Origin: JARRKU01 sp050288425
GTDB lineage: Bacteria; Desulfobacterota; Desulfobacteria; Desulfobacterales; Desulfosarcinaceae
Assembly: GCA_050288425.1 (NCBI GenBank)
Contig: JBNKDU010000136.1
Location: 1-64,000, forward strand
DNA: 64,000 bases
Direction: 5' to 3'
This document shows, in pieces, positions 18,069-26,234 of the stretch (the stretch's first letter is position 1; each line of letters begins with the position of its first letter). Made by a program: the position numbers and the translations under genes. The notes beneath the pieces were generated by a model that worked only from the letters and a program-made list of their open reading frames with translations, was not told the origin of the DNA and did not search any database.

Positions 18069-18100
18069 AAATCATAATTTCATGGACGTCCCCACAATTT
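18069..18100. repeat. REP element copy 3
   Basis: AAATCATAATTTCATGGACG followed by TCCCCACAATTT, in the same orientation as copy 2 and almost identical to it over 26 nt. It begins within 3 nt of the stop codon of the HDOD gene and lies between that gene and the antiporter gene. Confidence 0.85.
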
Positions 18101-18102
18101 GT

Positions 18103-20229
18103 CTACTCGATCATCAATTCGGCTTTTTGAAAATCGTCGATGACGGCTTCCACGAGGGGGGTCTGGTCGGTGGGGGTTATTTTCAGGGCGGCCATCAGTT
18201 CCTCGGAATAGGCGAGGTCCGGGGATGGGAGGGATTCCGGGTTGGTGCCGTACTGGCGGCTCAGATGGTCGGCATAGGCCACGATTGCGACCAGGTCGGC
18301 TTGGGTGCAGCATTCCCGGTAGCGGTGATGGTACTCTGCGCATGCCTTGGCGCTATCCGGCATGTTCCAGCGATCCAGAAGAAGTCTTCCGATCTGCTCG
18401 TGGTTGCAGCCCAGGACCTGGGTCTCGGCCTGGATGCTCGCCATCTGGTGGATTTTTTTCAATTTCAGAATCTCTTTGTAAGCGTCCGCGAACAGCATCA
18501 GGATCACCAGTTTGCCGATATCGTGGACCAGGCCGCCGATAAAGGCCTCTTCGGGCTCCGGATACTGGATGGATTCCGCCAGGCGGCGGGCAGCCAGGGC
18601 CGACTCGATGGCGTGTTGCCAGAGATACTGCCCCCAGAGGCGCATGCCTTTGCGGTTTTGCATGAAGAAACTGCGCGTGGAAGCGGCCACCACCAGGTTG
18701 CGGATGGTCTTGAGGCCCAGGCGGGTCAACACCTGCCGCAAGGTGGAGACTTTCTGCATGCCGCCGTAAAGGGCCGAATTGCCCACCTGGATAAGTTTGG
18801 CCACCAGGGCCTGGTCCTTGCTGATGATCGCCTCGATCTCTTCCAGGGGGGTGTCCGGCCTGGAGAGGATCTGCAAAATCTGGGACACCAGGGTGGGCAG
18901 CGGCGGCAGGTCTCTGATCCGGTTGACCATCTTTCTGATCTGATTTTCCGTTCCTTGCGGACCGGGTTCCGACGGAGCTTGCGGATCTGCGTCGGCCACA
19001 GCGCCGCCGGCGGCGGATGATAACCCCTGGCGCGGGGATGGCGCGATGATCCAGGAAAGCAGTTCCATATAATGATGGGGGGAGAGGCCGGAGAAACTTT
19101 TTGCCGTGCAGGCATACAGAAAGATGGATGCCTTGGGACTGTTCAGCACGGGGATCAGGGCGCAGTCGCCGTCGGTTCCCGGATCGATGAATTGCTCCAC
19201 CAGGCGGCATGGAAAGTTTTTGCCGAAGAAAGCAATTCCCGATCGGTGAACCGTGGAAAATACCGGATCGTCGCCCACGCTGCCGAAATGGCCTTTTTTC
19301 GATTTCTGAAGGAGCCCGGCGCCCGGGTCCCTGCTGATGATTTTACTATGTATGAATTTGCCCTGCCTGGCCGTCAGGATCAACATGTGGTCGTAAAAGC
19401 TCTTTCCGAATGAGAGCATGGCCTCCAGTCTGGGCAAGACTTCTTCATTGCCCAACAGGATTTTCAGGGCGTGCTTATAGGCCGAAAACATGGGATCCAG
19501 GCGCGGTTCGGTCGGCGGGGAGGACGACTCGGGGGCATCTCCCAATGTGAGGAGGCCCTGATTCAGATACTGTCGCATCTGTTCCAGGACTTCATTGCCG
19601 GGTAGCGGGACTTTGTCCAGCAATTCACCCACCGTCGGCCGCCTTTCCGCCAGTCTGAGGACAAGTTGCCCGGAAGGAGACGCACCACCCACCTCCCGGG
19701 GGTCGCACCCGAGGATGACCGGGCGTTCGATGGTGAGGATGGATTTGATAAAGTCCCTGTATTCGTCCACCTGGTGCAGAATGGTTAGCGCGATCTTGGC
19801 CGTGTCCAGACGGATCCGGGCGCCATCGTCCTCCACCGACATTTCCGCAAAATTGAAATTGCCGTGGTCCAGGAGGAAGAGTTGGCGCAAGACCTCCGCG
19901 ATGCCGATTTTCAGGACGGCGTGGATCTCGACCAGGGGGCAGAAGTCGAGCTTGCCCATGATCTGACGCACCGAGAGGCCCGTTTCTCTCTGGATTTGTT
20001 GGATTTGGCGGATCTGGGACTCATTGAGAATGCCCTCATGGTGCAGACAGCGCAGCATTTTGTTGTCGCCCCGGCTGGATTGGGCATCGGTCAGCCGTCC
20101 GGATTTGAATGTGAGGGCGATGAGGCTATCGCGGTCGGCGACGGACAGGACGCCGTCCAACCCCGCCTGGGACAGAAACATCATGGCATCTGCCGGATGG
20201 TATTTGCTCAAGTCCCCCTTGAATATCAT
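18103..20229 (-). CDS. DUF4388/PATAN-like and HDOD domain signalling protein
   Basis: A 708-residue soluble protein. The N-terminal ~110 residues (MIFKGDLSKYHPADAMMFLSQ, then DGVLSV and LTFKSGRL) match the DUF4388 (PATAN) layout found in response-regulator-linked proteins. Residues ~240-410 form a GAF-like region of uncertain identity. From ~440 onward is an HDOD domain (RDLPPLPTLVSQILQIL, VGNSALYGG) that still contains HD in GLVHDIGKL. HDOD proteins usually act in regulation, often near two-component or c-di-GMP pathways, without proven enzymatic activity. No membrane segment is seen. The start at 20229 has a poor ribosome-binding site but gives a natural domain boundary. The gene seems to be monocistronic and ends against REP copy 3. 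Confidence 0.8.
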   Translation of the reverse strand: MIFKGDLSKYHPADAMMFLSQAGLDGVLSVADRDSLIALTFKSGRLTDAQSSRGDNKMLRCLHHEGILNESQIRQIQQIQRETGLSVRQIMGKLDFCPLVEIHAVLKIGIAEVLRQLFLLDHGNFNFAEMSVEDDGARIRLDTAKIALTILHQVDEYRDFIKSILTIERPVILGCDPREVGGASPSGQLVLRLAERRPTVGELLDKVPLPGNEVLEQMRQYLNQGLLTLGDAPESSSPPTEPRLDPMFSAYKHALKILLGNEEVLPRLEAMLSFGKSFYDHMLILTARQGKFIHSKIISRDPGAGLLQKSKKGHFGSVGDDPVFSTVHRSGIAFFGKNFPCRLVEQFIDPGTDGDCALIPVLNSPKASIFLYACTAKSFSGLSPHHYMELLSWIIAPSPRQGLSSAAGGAVADADPQAPSEPGPQGTENQIRKMVNRIRDLPPLPTLVSQILQILSRPDTPLEEIEAIISKDQALVAKLIQVGNSALYGGMQKVSTLRQVLTRLGLKTIRNLVVAASTRSFFMQNRKGMRLWGQYLWQHAIESALAARRLAESIQYPEPEEAFIGGLVHDIGKLVILMLFADAYKEILKLKKIHQMASIQAETQVLGCNHEQIGRLLLDRWNMPDSAKACAEYHHRYRECCTQADLVAIVAYADHLSRQYGTNPESLPSPDLAYSEELMAALKITPTDQTPLVEAVIDDFQKAELMIE

Positions 20230-20479
20230 ATCAGGCGCTCACCCATTCGTCTTTCCGGCATGTCTTCCGGAGTTATTTATGCTCAAATCATTTGCCTTTC
20301 GAGTTTCCCGACGGGTATGCTATCGGCGCTTGGCGGCGATATCTTTAATCGATGGGAATCCTTTTCACCAGGTCGGGCGGCAGGTGAGGGGAAGTTTGCC
20401 TGTCCTTGGATTCAGGACCGGGAATTCGACCGATCGGGTGAAAAAAGGCCATATTAACCTACACGAAGGAGGCGTTTGG

Positions 20480-20899
20480 ATGAAACCAGCTGCTATTTGG
20501 ATGTTTTGTGTGCTGATGGCGTGTTCTGTCTTGATGGGTTGCAGCGGCAGCGCAGACTATTCCGAGGTCATCGAGGTCAACGAACAATACATCGACCTGC
20601 TGGAGACCTATGCGGGCAAACTGAATGAAGCCGGGGATGCGACGGCCGTGGCCGATGCCATGCATGAATTGGCCGACGGCCTCGAGGTGCTGATGCCGAA
20701 AATGAAAGAAATGATGGGCAAGTACCCGGAATTGAAGAATGAAGACCAGCAGCCCGAGAGGGTCAAGGCCCTGACCCAGAAGGCTGCCGAGGTGGCCAAA
20801 CAATTTGTCGGCTCCATGCCCAAGATAATGCCGTACATGAACGATCCCGATGTGCAGAAGGCCCAGATGCGTATGGCGGCCGTCTGGAAAAACTCCTGA
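20480..20899 (+). CDS. Small lipoprotein, unknown function
   Basis: A 139-residue predicted lipoprotein: signal peptide MKPAAIWMFCVLMACSVLMG with a lipobox ending LMGC, so the mature protein starts at Cys20 or so. The rest is helical and Met/Glu/Lys-rich (VADAMHELADGLEVLMPKMKEMM), probably a helical bundle. The ATG has AAGGAGG 7 nt upstream. A strong terminator follows immediately, so it is its own transcription unit. I do not recognise a family; a periplasmic or outer-membrane-anchored structural role is possible. Confidence 0.8.
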   Translation: MKPAAIWMFCVLMACSVLMGCSGSADYSEVIEVNEQYIDLLETYAGKLNEAGDATAVADAMHELADGLEVLMPKMKEMMGKYPELKNEDQQPERVKALTQKAAEVAKQFVGSMPKIMPYMNDPDVQKAQMRMAAVWKNS

Positions 20900-20914
20900 G
20901 AAAATCCCGGCAAG

Positions 20915-20959
20915 AAGAATCCCGGATCGAATGGGTTTCGGTCCGGGATTCTTGTTTTC
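20915..20959 (+). terminator. Intrinsic terminator after the small lipoprotein
   Basis: A perfect 12-bp stem, AAGAATCCCGGA (20915-20926) with TCCGGGATTCTT (20942-20953), a 15-nt loop, then GTTTTCT. It also lies between convergent genes and, being A-rich on its left side, may serve both. Confidence 0.85.
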
Positions 20960-21018
20960 TGCGCGGGGTCCTGTCTCAAGTTTGAAACCGGTTCCCCGGA
21001 TTGATCGGCAAAGGCCGG

Positions 21019-23880
21019 TCAGGGCTGGACGGCGCTGCCGCTGGCATCGGTGGCCGGAATCTGACGGAGTATTTCTGGATCGCCCTCCGGAACGAACAGT
21101 TCGGGATGGTCGAAAGGAGCCGACTGGGCCAATACCCGCGGGTCGGTCAGGGACTGCAGGAAGGCGATCAGGGCGTCATGCAGTACTTCCTTGCCCTGGA
21201 GAAGGGAAAGGCCCTCGCCGATGACCGGGTCCAGGTCGGCGATATTTTCCTGTGGAAAGTTGCCGCCCCGCACATAGAAGTCGATTACTTCCGCCAGGGT
21301 GGCAACGCTGCCGTTGTGGAAGTAGGGCCCCGTGAGTTCCACGTTGCGCAGCCCCGGCACCTTGAAGAGACCGTCTTTGTTGACCGGTATGTTGGGGGGA
21401 AGGAAAAGGTCCATGATCGGGGTTTCAAAATCCAGCAGACCCTGGGCATCGAGCACGGCCAGTCCGGAGAACGACAGCGGATAGGGCGCGCCGGTCAGCG
21501 AATTGTCAAACGGGGCCGTGCCGCCCCGGCAGAGGTCGTCGGTGGTCGGCGTGATACTGGTATTGTTGAAGCCTTCGTCGTAGATGGCCTGGGTTCCGTC
21601 GGCGGTGAACATCAGCTCGATGGTGCCGTGGTTGAAATTGTCGATGAAGCCGATGTTCGCGGCCGCGGAGGTGGTGAGTTCGACCCCCACGTGGCAGACG
21701 GTGCAATTGGCGATGCCGTTGAAGAGATTGAAGCCCAACTTCTGCTGGTCGGTGATGGCGTTCTCATTGCCTGCCAGCCAGCCGTCAAAAGGGGTCTGAT
21801 CGGAGACCAGGGTGGCTTCGTAGAGCTGAACGGCCAGTCCGAAGAACAGGGAGAAGTTGGCCTCCATCTGGGTAAAGCCTTCCGGGGTCAACTGGGACGA
21901 ATTCCAGAGCTTGTCCAGGAAGCTGTCGCGGATCATCTGATCGTAGGTGGTATTGAGCCCTTTGGCGCCTGGCGTGCCAATGGCCAGGGAGAGGGAGCCC
22001 AGCACGCTGTCACCGGGCTGAACAAACTGCTGGGCGAGGGGCACGAGGTTGAGCAACTTGCGGCCGATCATCGGGAAGGTGCGGCCGCGGGCCGACATCT
22101 CGAAATCGGAAACCGGCGGTGTGACGGCCTGGGAAGCCAGAGCGGCAAACTGGATCTCCACCGGCTGCTTGACCAGACCCTGGACGGGATCGTTGAACCA
22201 GACCCCGGCATCGGGGTCGGCGGGTCCGAAGGCATTTTCGCCGTTGAAAAGGAAATTGGCCCGGCCGTCCCAGAACTGGGTGAAATTGAAAACCGCATTG
22301 ATGACGGTGGGTGTATGGCGCGGCTCCACCCGGCGGGTGTTGTTGAAGGGGGCGGAGCTGTTGATCGGGTCGTTGAACACCGGATCGGGTATCGCCGATA
22401 AGGTTTCCACCGCCGAGCCCGGGACTACATCCACGAAAAGGTTGAGACGCACGCCCTGGGAGCCGACCACGTCGTTGGTATCCCGGAGGATCAGGGATGC
22501 CTGGTCTTCCGGGAACTGGCGTTCATGCAGCGGGAAGTCTCCGGGCTGCAAGGTGTAGTTGGGTCCGAACTGGGGAAAATCCACACCCCCGAGATGATTG
22601 TTGCCGAAGAGGTCATCCCCGGCAAAGGTCCCCGGGTTGATCTGGTTTTTCGTGCGGCTGTCCGCGCCGGCGCTGAAGTGGCAGGTCGCACAGGCCTGGA
22701 TGCCGTCGCTGCCCACCTGCATGTCCCAGAACAGCGCCTTGCCGAGCCGGATGGCCACCAGCTTGTTCTTGACGAACTGGAGCAGCTGCGGGGGCTCGGG
22801 GACCGGTATCTGGTTCAGGGGATTCAGGGCGGGCGGACGCACCACCACGCCGGCGTCTCCCGCAATCAGCGGGAATGGGTCCACTGCATCGGCCAGGCCG
22901 TCGTTGTCGTCATCGGGGTCCACGTTGTTGCCGATGCCGTCATGGTCGGTATCCGCCGACTCGCTGGGATTCTTGGGGAAGGCGTCGGAAGCATCGGCCA
23001 CGCCGTCGTTGTCGTCGTCCAGGTCGAGGTTGTCGCCGAGGCCGTCGCCGTCGGTGTCTACGGATTCGGCCGGATTCCGGGGGAAGGCATCGGCGGTATC
23101 CACGATTCCGTCGTTGTCGTCATCGGGATCGGCCGCGTCCCCGATGCCGTCGCCGTCGGTGTCCACCGATTCGGTCGGATCCTTGGGAAAAGCATCGCCG
23201 GCATCGGCGATGCCGTCGTTGTCGTCATCGGAATCGGCATTGTCGCCAATGCCGTCGCCGTCGGTATCCATCGATTCGCTGCTGTCGAAGGCGAATTGAT
23301 CCTGGCTGTCGGCCACGCCGTCGCCGTCTTCATCGGCAGAGTTGTCGCCGACATCCGGAATGCCGTCGCCGTCGCTGTCCGGAAACTCGGCCGCCGGGTG
23401 GGCCAATTGTACCTCGCTCAGGGTTCGGGCCTTGCCGGTCTTGGCGTCCAGCTCGATATCCCCGAGATCGATATCGCCGGAACCGGTCGCCAGGGTAATG
23501 GTGGTCCGACCGGAGGCATCCGGGGTGAGAATCGCCAGGGTGCGGCCATTGGAGCTGCCTTCGCGAAACACCATCACGTAGTCATGGCCCGTGGGTACGG
23601 TGATCGAAAACGGGCCGGTGGTGGCGCTCAACGTCTGGCTGGCGGTCTGGCGGCGGGACTCATCCACCATGACGGCCACCGCATCCCCTGCCGCGGCGTC
23701 CTGGACGCGGTCCAGGGCGGCTGCGGTGAATCCCACCAGATTGCCCTGCACCACGATGGTTTCCGCATTCCCTCCATTGCCGGGTGTCTGGCCGGACCCG
23801 GAAGAATCTCCGCCGCCGCAGGCGGCCAGCCAGAACAGGGAAAGAATCGATGCCATCAATACCATCCATTTGCCTCTCAT
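21019..23880 (-). CDS. Lipoprotein with thrombospondin type 3 repeats and di-heme cytochrome c peroxidase domain
   Basis: A 953-residue exported lipoprotein. The signal peptide ends in LFWLAAC (lipobox). A Gly/Ser linker and a carboxypeptidase-regulatory-like region come first. Residues ~155-345 are calcium-binding thrombospondin type 3 units (DTDGDGIGDNADSDDDNDGI, then FPKDPTES, repeated about four times). Residues ~360-930 form a MauG/CcpA-type di-heme peroxidase with CATCH (~397) and CTVCH (~725), two c-type heme sites. Such enzymes reduce H2O2 or oxidise substrates in the periplasm or at the cell surface. The ATG at 23880 has AAGGAGG 6 nt upstream; an upstream in-frame ATG at 23904 is less likely. 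The HAF-repeat lipoprotein transcribed divergently has the same repeat type, so the two probably work at the same surface. Confidence 0.88.
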   Translation of the reverse strand: MRGKWMVLMASILSLFWLAACGGGDSSGSGQTPGNGGNAETIVVQGNLVGFTAAALDRVQDAAAGDAVAVMVDESRRQTASQTLSATTGPFSITVPTGHDYVMVFREGSSNGRTLAILTPDASGRTTITLATGSGDIDLGDIELDAKTGKARTLSEVQLAHPAAEFPDSDGDGIPDVGDNSADEDGDGVADSQDQFAFDSSESMDTDGDGIGDNADSDDDNDGIADAGDAFPKDPTESVDTDGDGIGDAADPDDDNDGIVDTADAFPRNPAESVDTDGDGLGDNLDLDDDNDGVADASDAFPKNPSESADTDHDGIGNNVDPDDDNDGLADAVDPFPLIAGDAGVVVRPPALNPLNQIPVPEPPQLLQFVKNKLVAIRLGKALFWDMQVGSDGIQACATCHFSAGADSRTKNQINPGTFAGDDLFGNNHLGGVDFPQFGPNYTLQPGDFPLHERQFPEDQASLILRDTNDVVGSQGVRLNLFVDVVPGSAVETLSAIPDPVFNDPINSSAPFNNTRRVEPRHTPTVINAVFNFTQFWDGRANFLFNGENAFGPADPDAGVWFNDPVQGLVKQPVEIQFAALASQAVTPPVSDFEMSARGRTFPMIGRKLLNLVPLAQQFVQPGDSVLGSLSLAIGTPGAKGLNTTYDQMIRDSFLDKLWNSSQLTPEGFTQMEANFSLFFGLAVQLYEATLVSDQTPFDGWLAGNENAITDQQKLGFNLFNGIANCTVCHVGVELTTSAAANIGFIDNFNHGTIELMFTADGTQAIYDEGFNNTSITPTTDDLCRGGTAPFDNSLTGAPYPLSFSGLAVLDAQGLLDFETPIMDLFLPPNIPVNKDGLFKVPGLRNVELTGPYFHNGSVATLAEVIDFYVRGGNFPQENIADLDPVIGEGLSLLQGKEVLHDALIAFLQSLTDPRVLAQSAPFDHPELFVPEGDPEILRQIPATDASGSAVQP

Positions 23881-24552
23881 TTCCTGCCTCCTTCGATCGG
23901 TCATGGACCGAACTTTTTTTCGTTTGTCTCCTGGATCCAGGGCGGGGGATGCGAGGTGCGTATCGTTGGAGAGTTCAATAAATACATCCTCGGTGTAATC
24001 AACTTCCTGAAACCCTGTGTCAGTCTATCCAGAGACGGCCCAGAAAGTAAATCGGTGAAAAACCTGAAAACCACATCGCCGATTCCTGAAATCATCAATT
24101 TGGATGAAAGGAAACCATTTCAAAATACCATACCTGCCTCACCTTGATGCAGTGGGGAATTCACCCCATTTGCGGGGGTTTCCGCCAGATTTCGCCGCTA
24201 TATCTCAGGCATTTGCGTGATTTACCGAAATGGCCTTCAATTATATCCTGGATATCAATCTGGGGAGTCGCACCGAGTAAATCGGGAGATAATTTCAGGA
24301 ATCGGCGGCGCGTTTTTCAGGTTTACCATCGATTTACGATCGGACCACGTTCGTTTAGTTTAGATGTGAAAAGGTCATCCAGCATCCGACAGATGCTTCC
24401 CGATGGCCGACTGAGGATTGCCTTTGGGCCGCGTTGCCGAAGCGTACCCCTCAGATGCAAATCCGCACCAACCAAATAGATGGCACAGGCTTCATGCTGC
24501 ATACCGACGATTGCGTGCTGGAGGCTGGCGACGGCAACGAAAGGAGACGACA
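23881..24552. other. Divergent intergenic region, AT-richer, no gene recognised
   Basis: 672 nt between two divergently transcribed lipoprotein genes. It is clearly richer in A and T than the flanks and must hold both promoters, but I could not identify a convincing sigma-70 or sigma-54 pair. No hairpin with a T-run and no plausible coding frame was seen. The ribosome-binding site GGAGACG for the rightward gene lies at its right end. Confidence 0.5.
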
Positions 24553-26193
24553 ATGAGAGGAATGAAAAGGATCTTTCTGGTCCCCATGGCGGTTCTGCTG
24601 CTCCTTATGTGGGGATGCAGCGGAGGAGGGAGTGGAAACGGCACCACCACCACACCCGGTGGCGGATCGAACCCTCCCCCCGGCAACCAGGTAAGCGGAA
24701 TCGACACGGACGGCGACGGATTTCCCGATTCCATAGACGCCTTTCCCAACGACCCCACCGAATGGGCGGATACAGATGGGGACGGCATCGGCGATAATTC
24801 CGACGTATTCCCCAACGACCCGACCGAATGGGCGGATACCGACGGGGATGGCATCGGCGACAACGCCGACGCATTTCCCAATTTGAAAGTCGCCTCGGTG
24901 GATACCGATGGCGACGGTGCTCCGGATGCCTTCAATCCCGGCGCAACCCAGGCGGCCATCGCCGCTTCGGGTCTGGTCCTGGACGCATTTCCCACCCAGA
25001 AGGTGGCCTCCGTGGACACCGACGGCGACGGCATGCCCGATACCTTCCATGCCGGTGCTACGCCGGCGGAGATCGCCGCTTCGGGGTTGACCGAGGATAC
25101 CGACGACGACAACGACGGTGTGGCCGACGCAATGGACAGCCTGCCGCGGGACGCCAGTCGGTTCGCCGCCTTCTCGCTGGTTGAGCTGCCCCCCCTCGCC
25201 GGCGGCAATTTCGCCCTGGCGGAGAAGATCAATGCCGCCAGCGAAGTGGCCGGCACCTCCACCGACGCGACCGGCGTCCTGCAGGCGGTCAAATGGACCG
25301 TCGGTACCGGAAACCAGGTCAGCATCCAGGCGCTTGCTCCCCCGGAGGCCGGAAAGCCTTGTGCCGCTTATGGTCTCAACGATCCCGGCGAAACGGTGGG
25401 TCAGGCAGAAGACATCAACGGCATCCGCACCGCCGTCTTGTGGCGGGGTGGCAATCCCATCCTGCTCAGCCCGGGCATCGCCAGCGCCGCCTACGGCGTC
25501 AATGGCGCGTCCGTGGCCGTGGGAATGGTTCACAATGCCTCCGGTCTACAGCAGGCCGCATCCTGGGTGGTGGACGGCACCGGTGCCGTCAGCGGACCGG
25601 TGGACCTGGGACTCCTGGCCGGCGGGACCTACAGCGTGGCCCGCTTCGTGACCGATGCCGGCCTGGCGGTCGGCGAAGCCGATGATGTTACGGGGCAGAC
25701 CCATGCCGTCACATGGCAGGTGGGCGCGGACGGCGCCCTGCAAAACGGCCCCACCGACCTGGGCGTCCTGGCCGGTGGCGACTTCAGCGCCGCCTACGGC
25801 GCCAACGACAACGGCATGGTGGTCGGCGAATCCAAGGACTCTTCCCAGTTTCATCGCGCCGTCTCCTGGCAGGTGGATACCAACGGCGCCCTGCTGAGCG
25901 GTCCCGTTGTTTTCAGTGCCGCGACCCTGAACGTGGGCAAAGATGTCTCCGCGTACGCCGTCAATACCTCCGGATGGATCGCCGGGGCCAGCGAAGGGGT
26001 AACGGCCCAGGGACTCGCCGCTGCCGTACTATGGGACCCCCTGTTTAAGAATGGCGAGCTCTTCGATGCGGTCTACGAGACCAAGGCCAGCGAAGCCCGC
26101 GGAATCAATGACCAGGGACGGGTGGCCGGCTCGTTCAAAACCGCCGACGGCAACCCCCACGGCTTCGTGGCCCTTCAGGTGTTTTTGCCTTAA
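24553..26193 (+). CDS. HAF-repeat lipoprotein with thrombospondin type 3 repeats
   Basis: A 546-residue predicted lipoprotein (signal peptide ending LLLLMWGC). Residues ~50-200 carry thrombospondin type 3 units (DTDGDGIGDNSDVFPNDPTE and variants, five or six of them). The rest contains HAF-type extracellular repeats, seen as AAYGVNGASVAVGMVHN, AAYGANDNGMVVGESKD and AVLW/AVSW blocks, which are expected to form a beta-propeller-like fold. No enzymatic motif is visible. The ATG at 24553 follows AAAGGAGACG by 4 nt. It is followed by the secreted-protein gene at 26235 (41-nt gap) with a shared terminator, so the two form an operon. Confidence 0.82.
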   Translation: MRGMKRIFLVPMAVLLLLMWGCSGGGSGNGTTTTPGGGSNPPPGNQVSGIDTDGDGFPDSIDAFPNDPTEWADTDGDGIGDNSDVFPNDPTEWADTDGDGIGDNADAFPNLKVASVDTDGDGAPDAFNPGATQAAIAASGLVLDAFPTQKVASVDTDGDGMPDTFHAGATPAEIAASGLTEDTDDDNDGVADAMDSLPRDASRFAAFSLVELPPLAGGNFALAEKINAASEVAGTSTDATGVLQAVKWTVGTGNQVSIQALAPPEAGKPCAAYGLNDPGETVGQAEDINGIRTAVLWRGGNPILLSPGIASAAYGVNGASVAVGMVHNASGLQQAASWVVDGTGAVSGPVDLGLLAGGTYSVARFVTDAGLAVGEADDVTGQTHAVTWQVGADGALQNGPTDLGVLAGGDFSAAYGANDNGMVVGESKDSSQFHRAVSWQVDTNGALLSGPVVFSAATLNVGKDVSAYAVNTSGWIAGASEGVTAQGLAAAVLWDPLFKNGELFDAVYETKASEARGINDQGRVAGSFKTADGNPHGFVALQVFLP

Positions 26194-26234
26194 AAACCCC
26201 GAGACAAACCCTTTCTGAATAAAGGAGAGATCAA

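Noticed and set aside
24460..24500. Possible sigma-54 site (TGGCAC near 24485) before the HAF lipoprotein gene.
   Set aside because: There is no GC at the required 10-nt spacing after GG.
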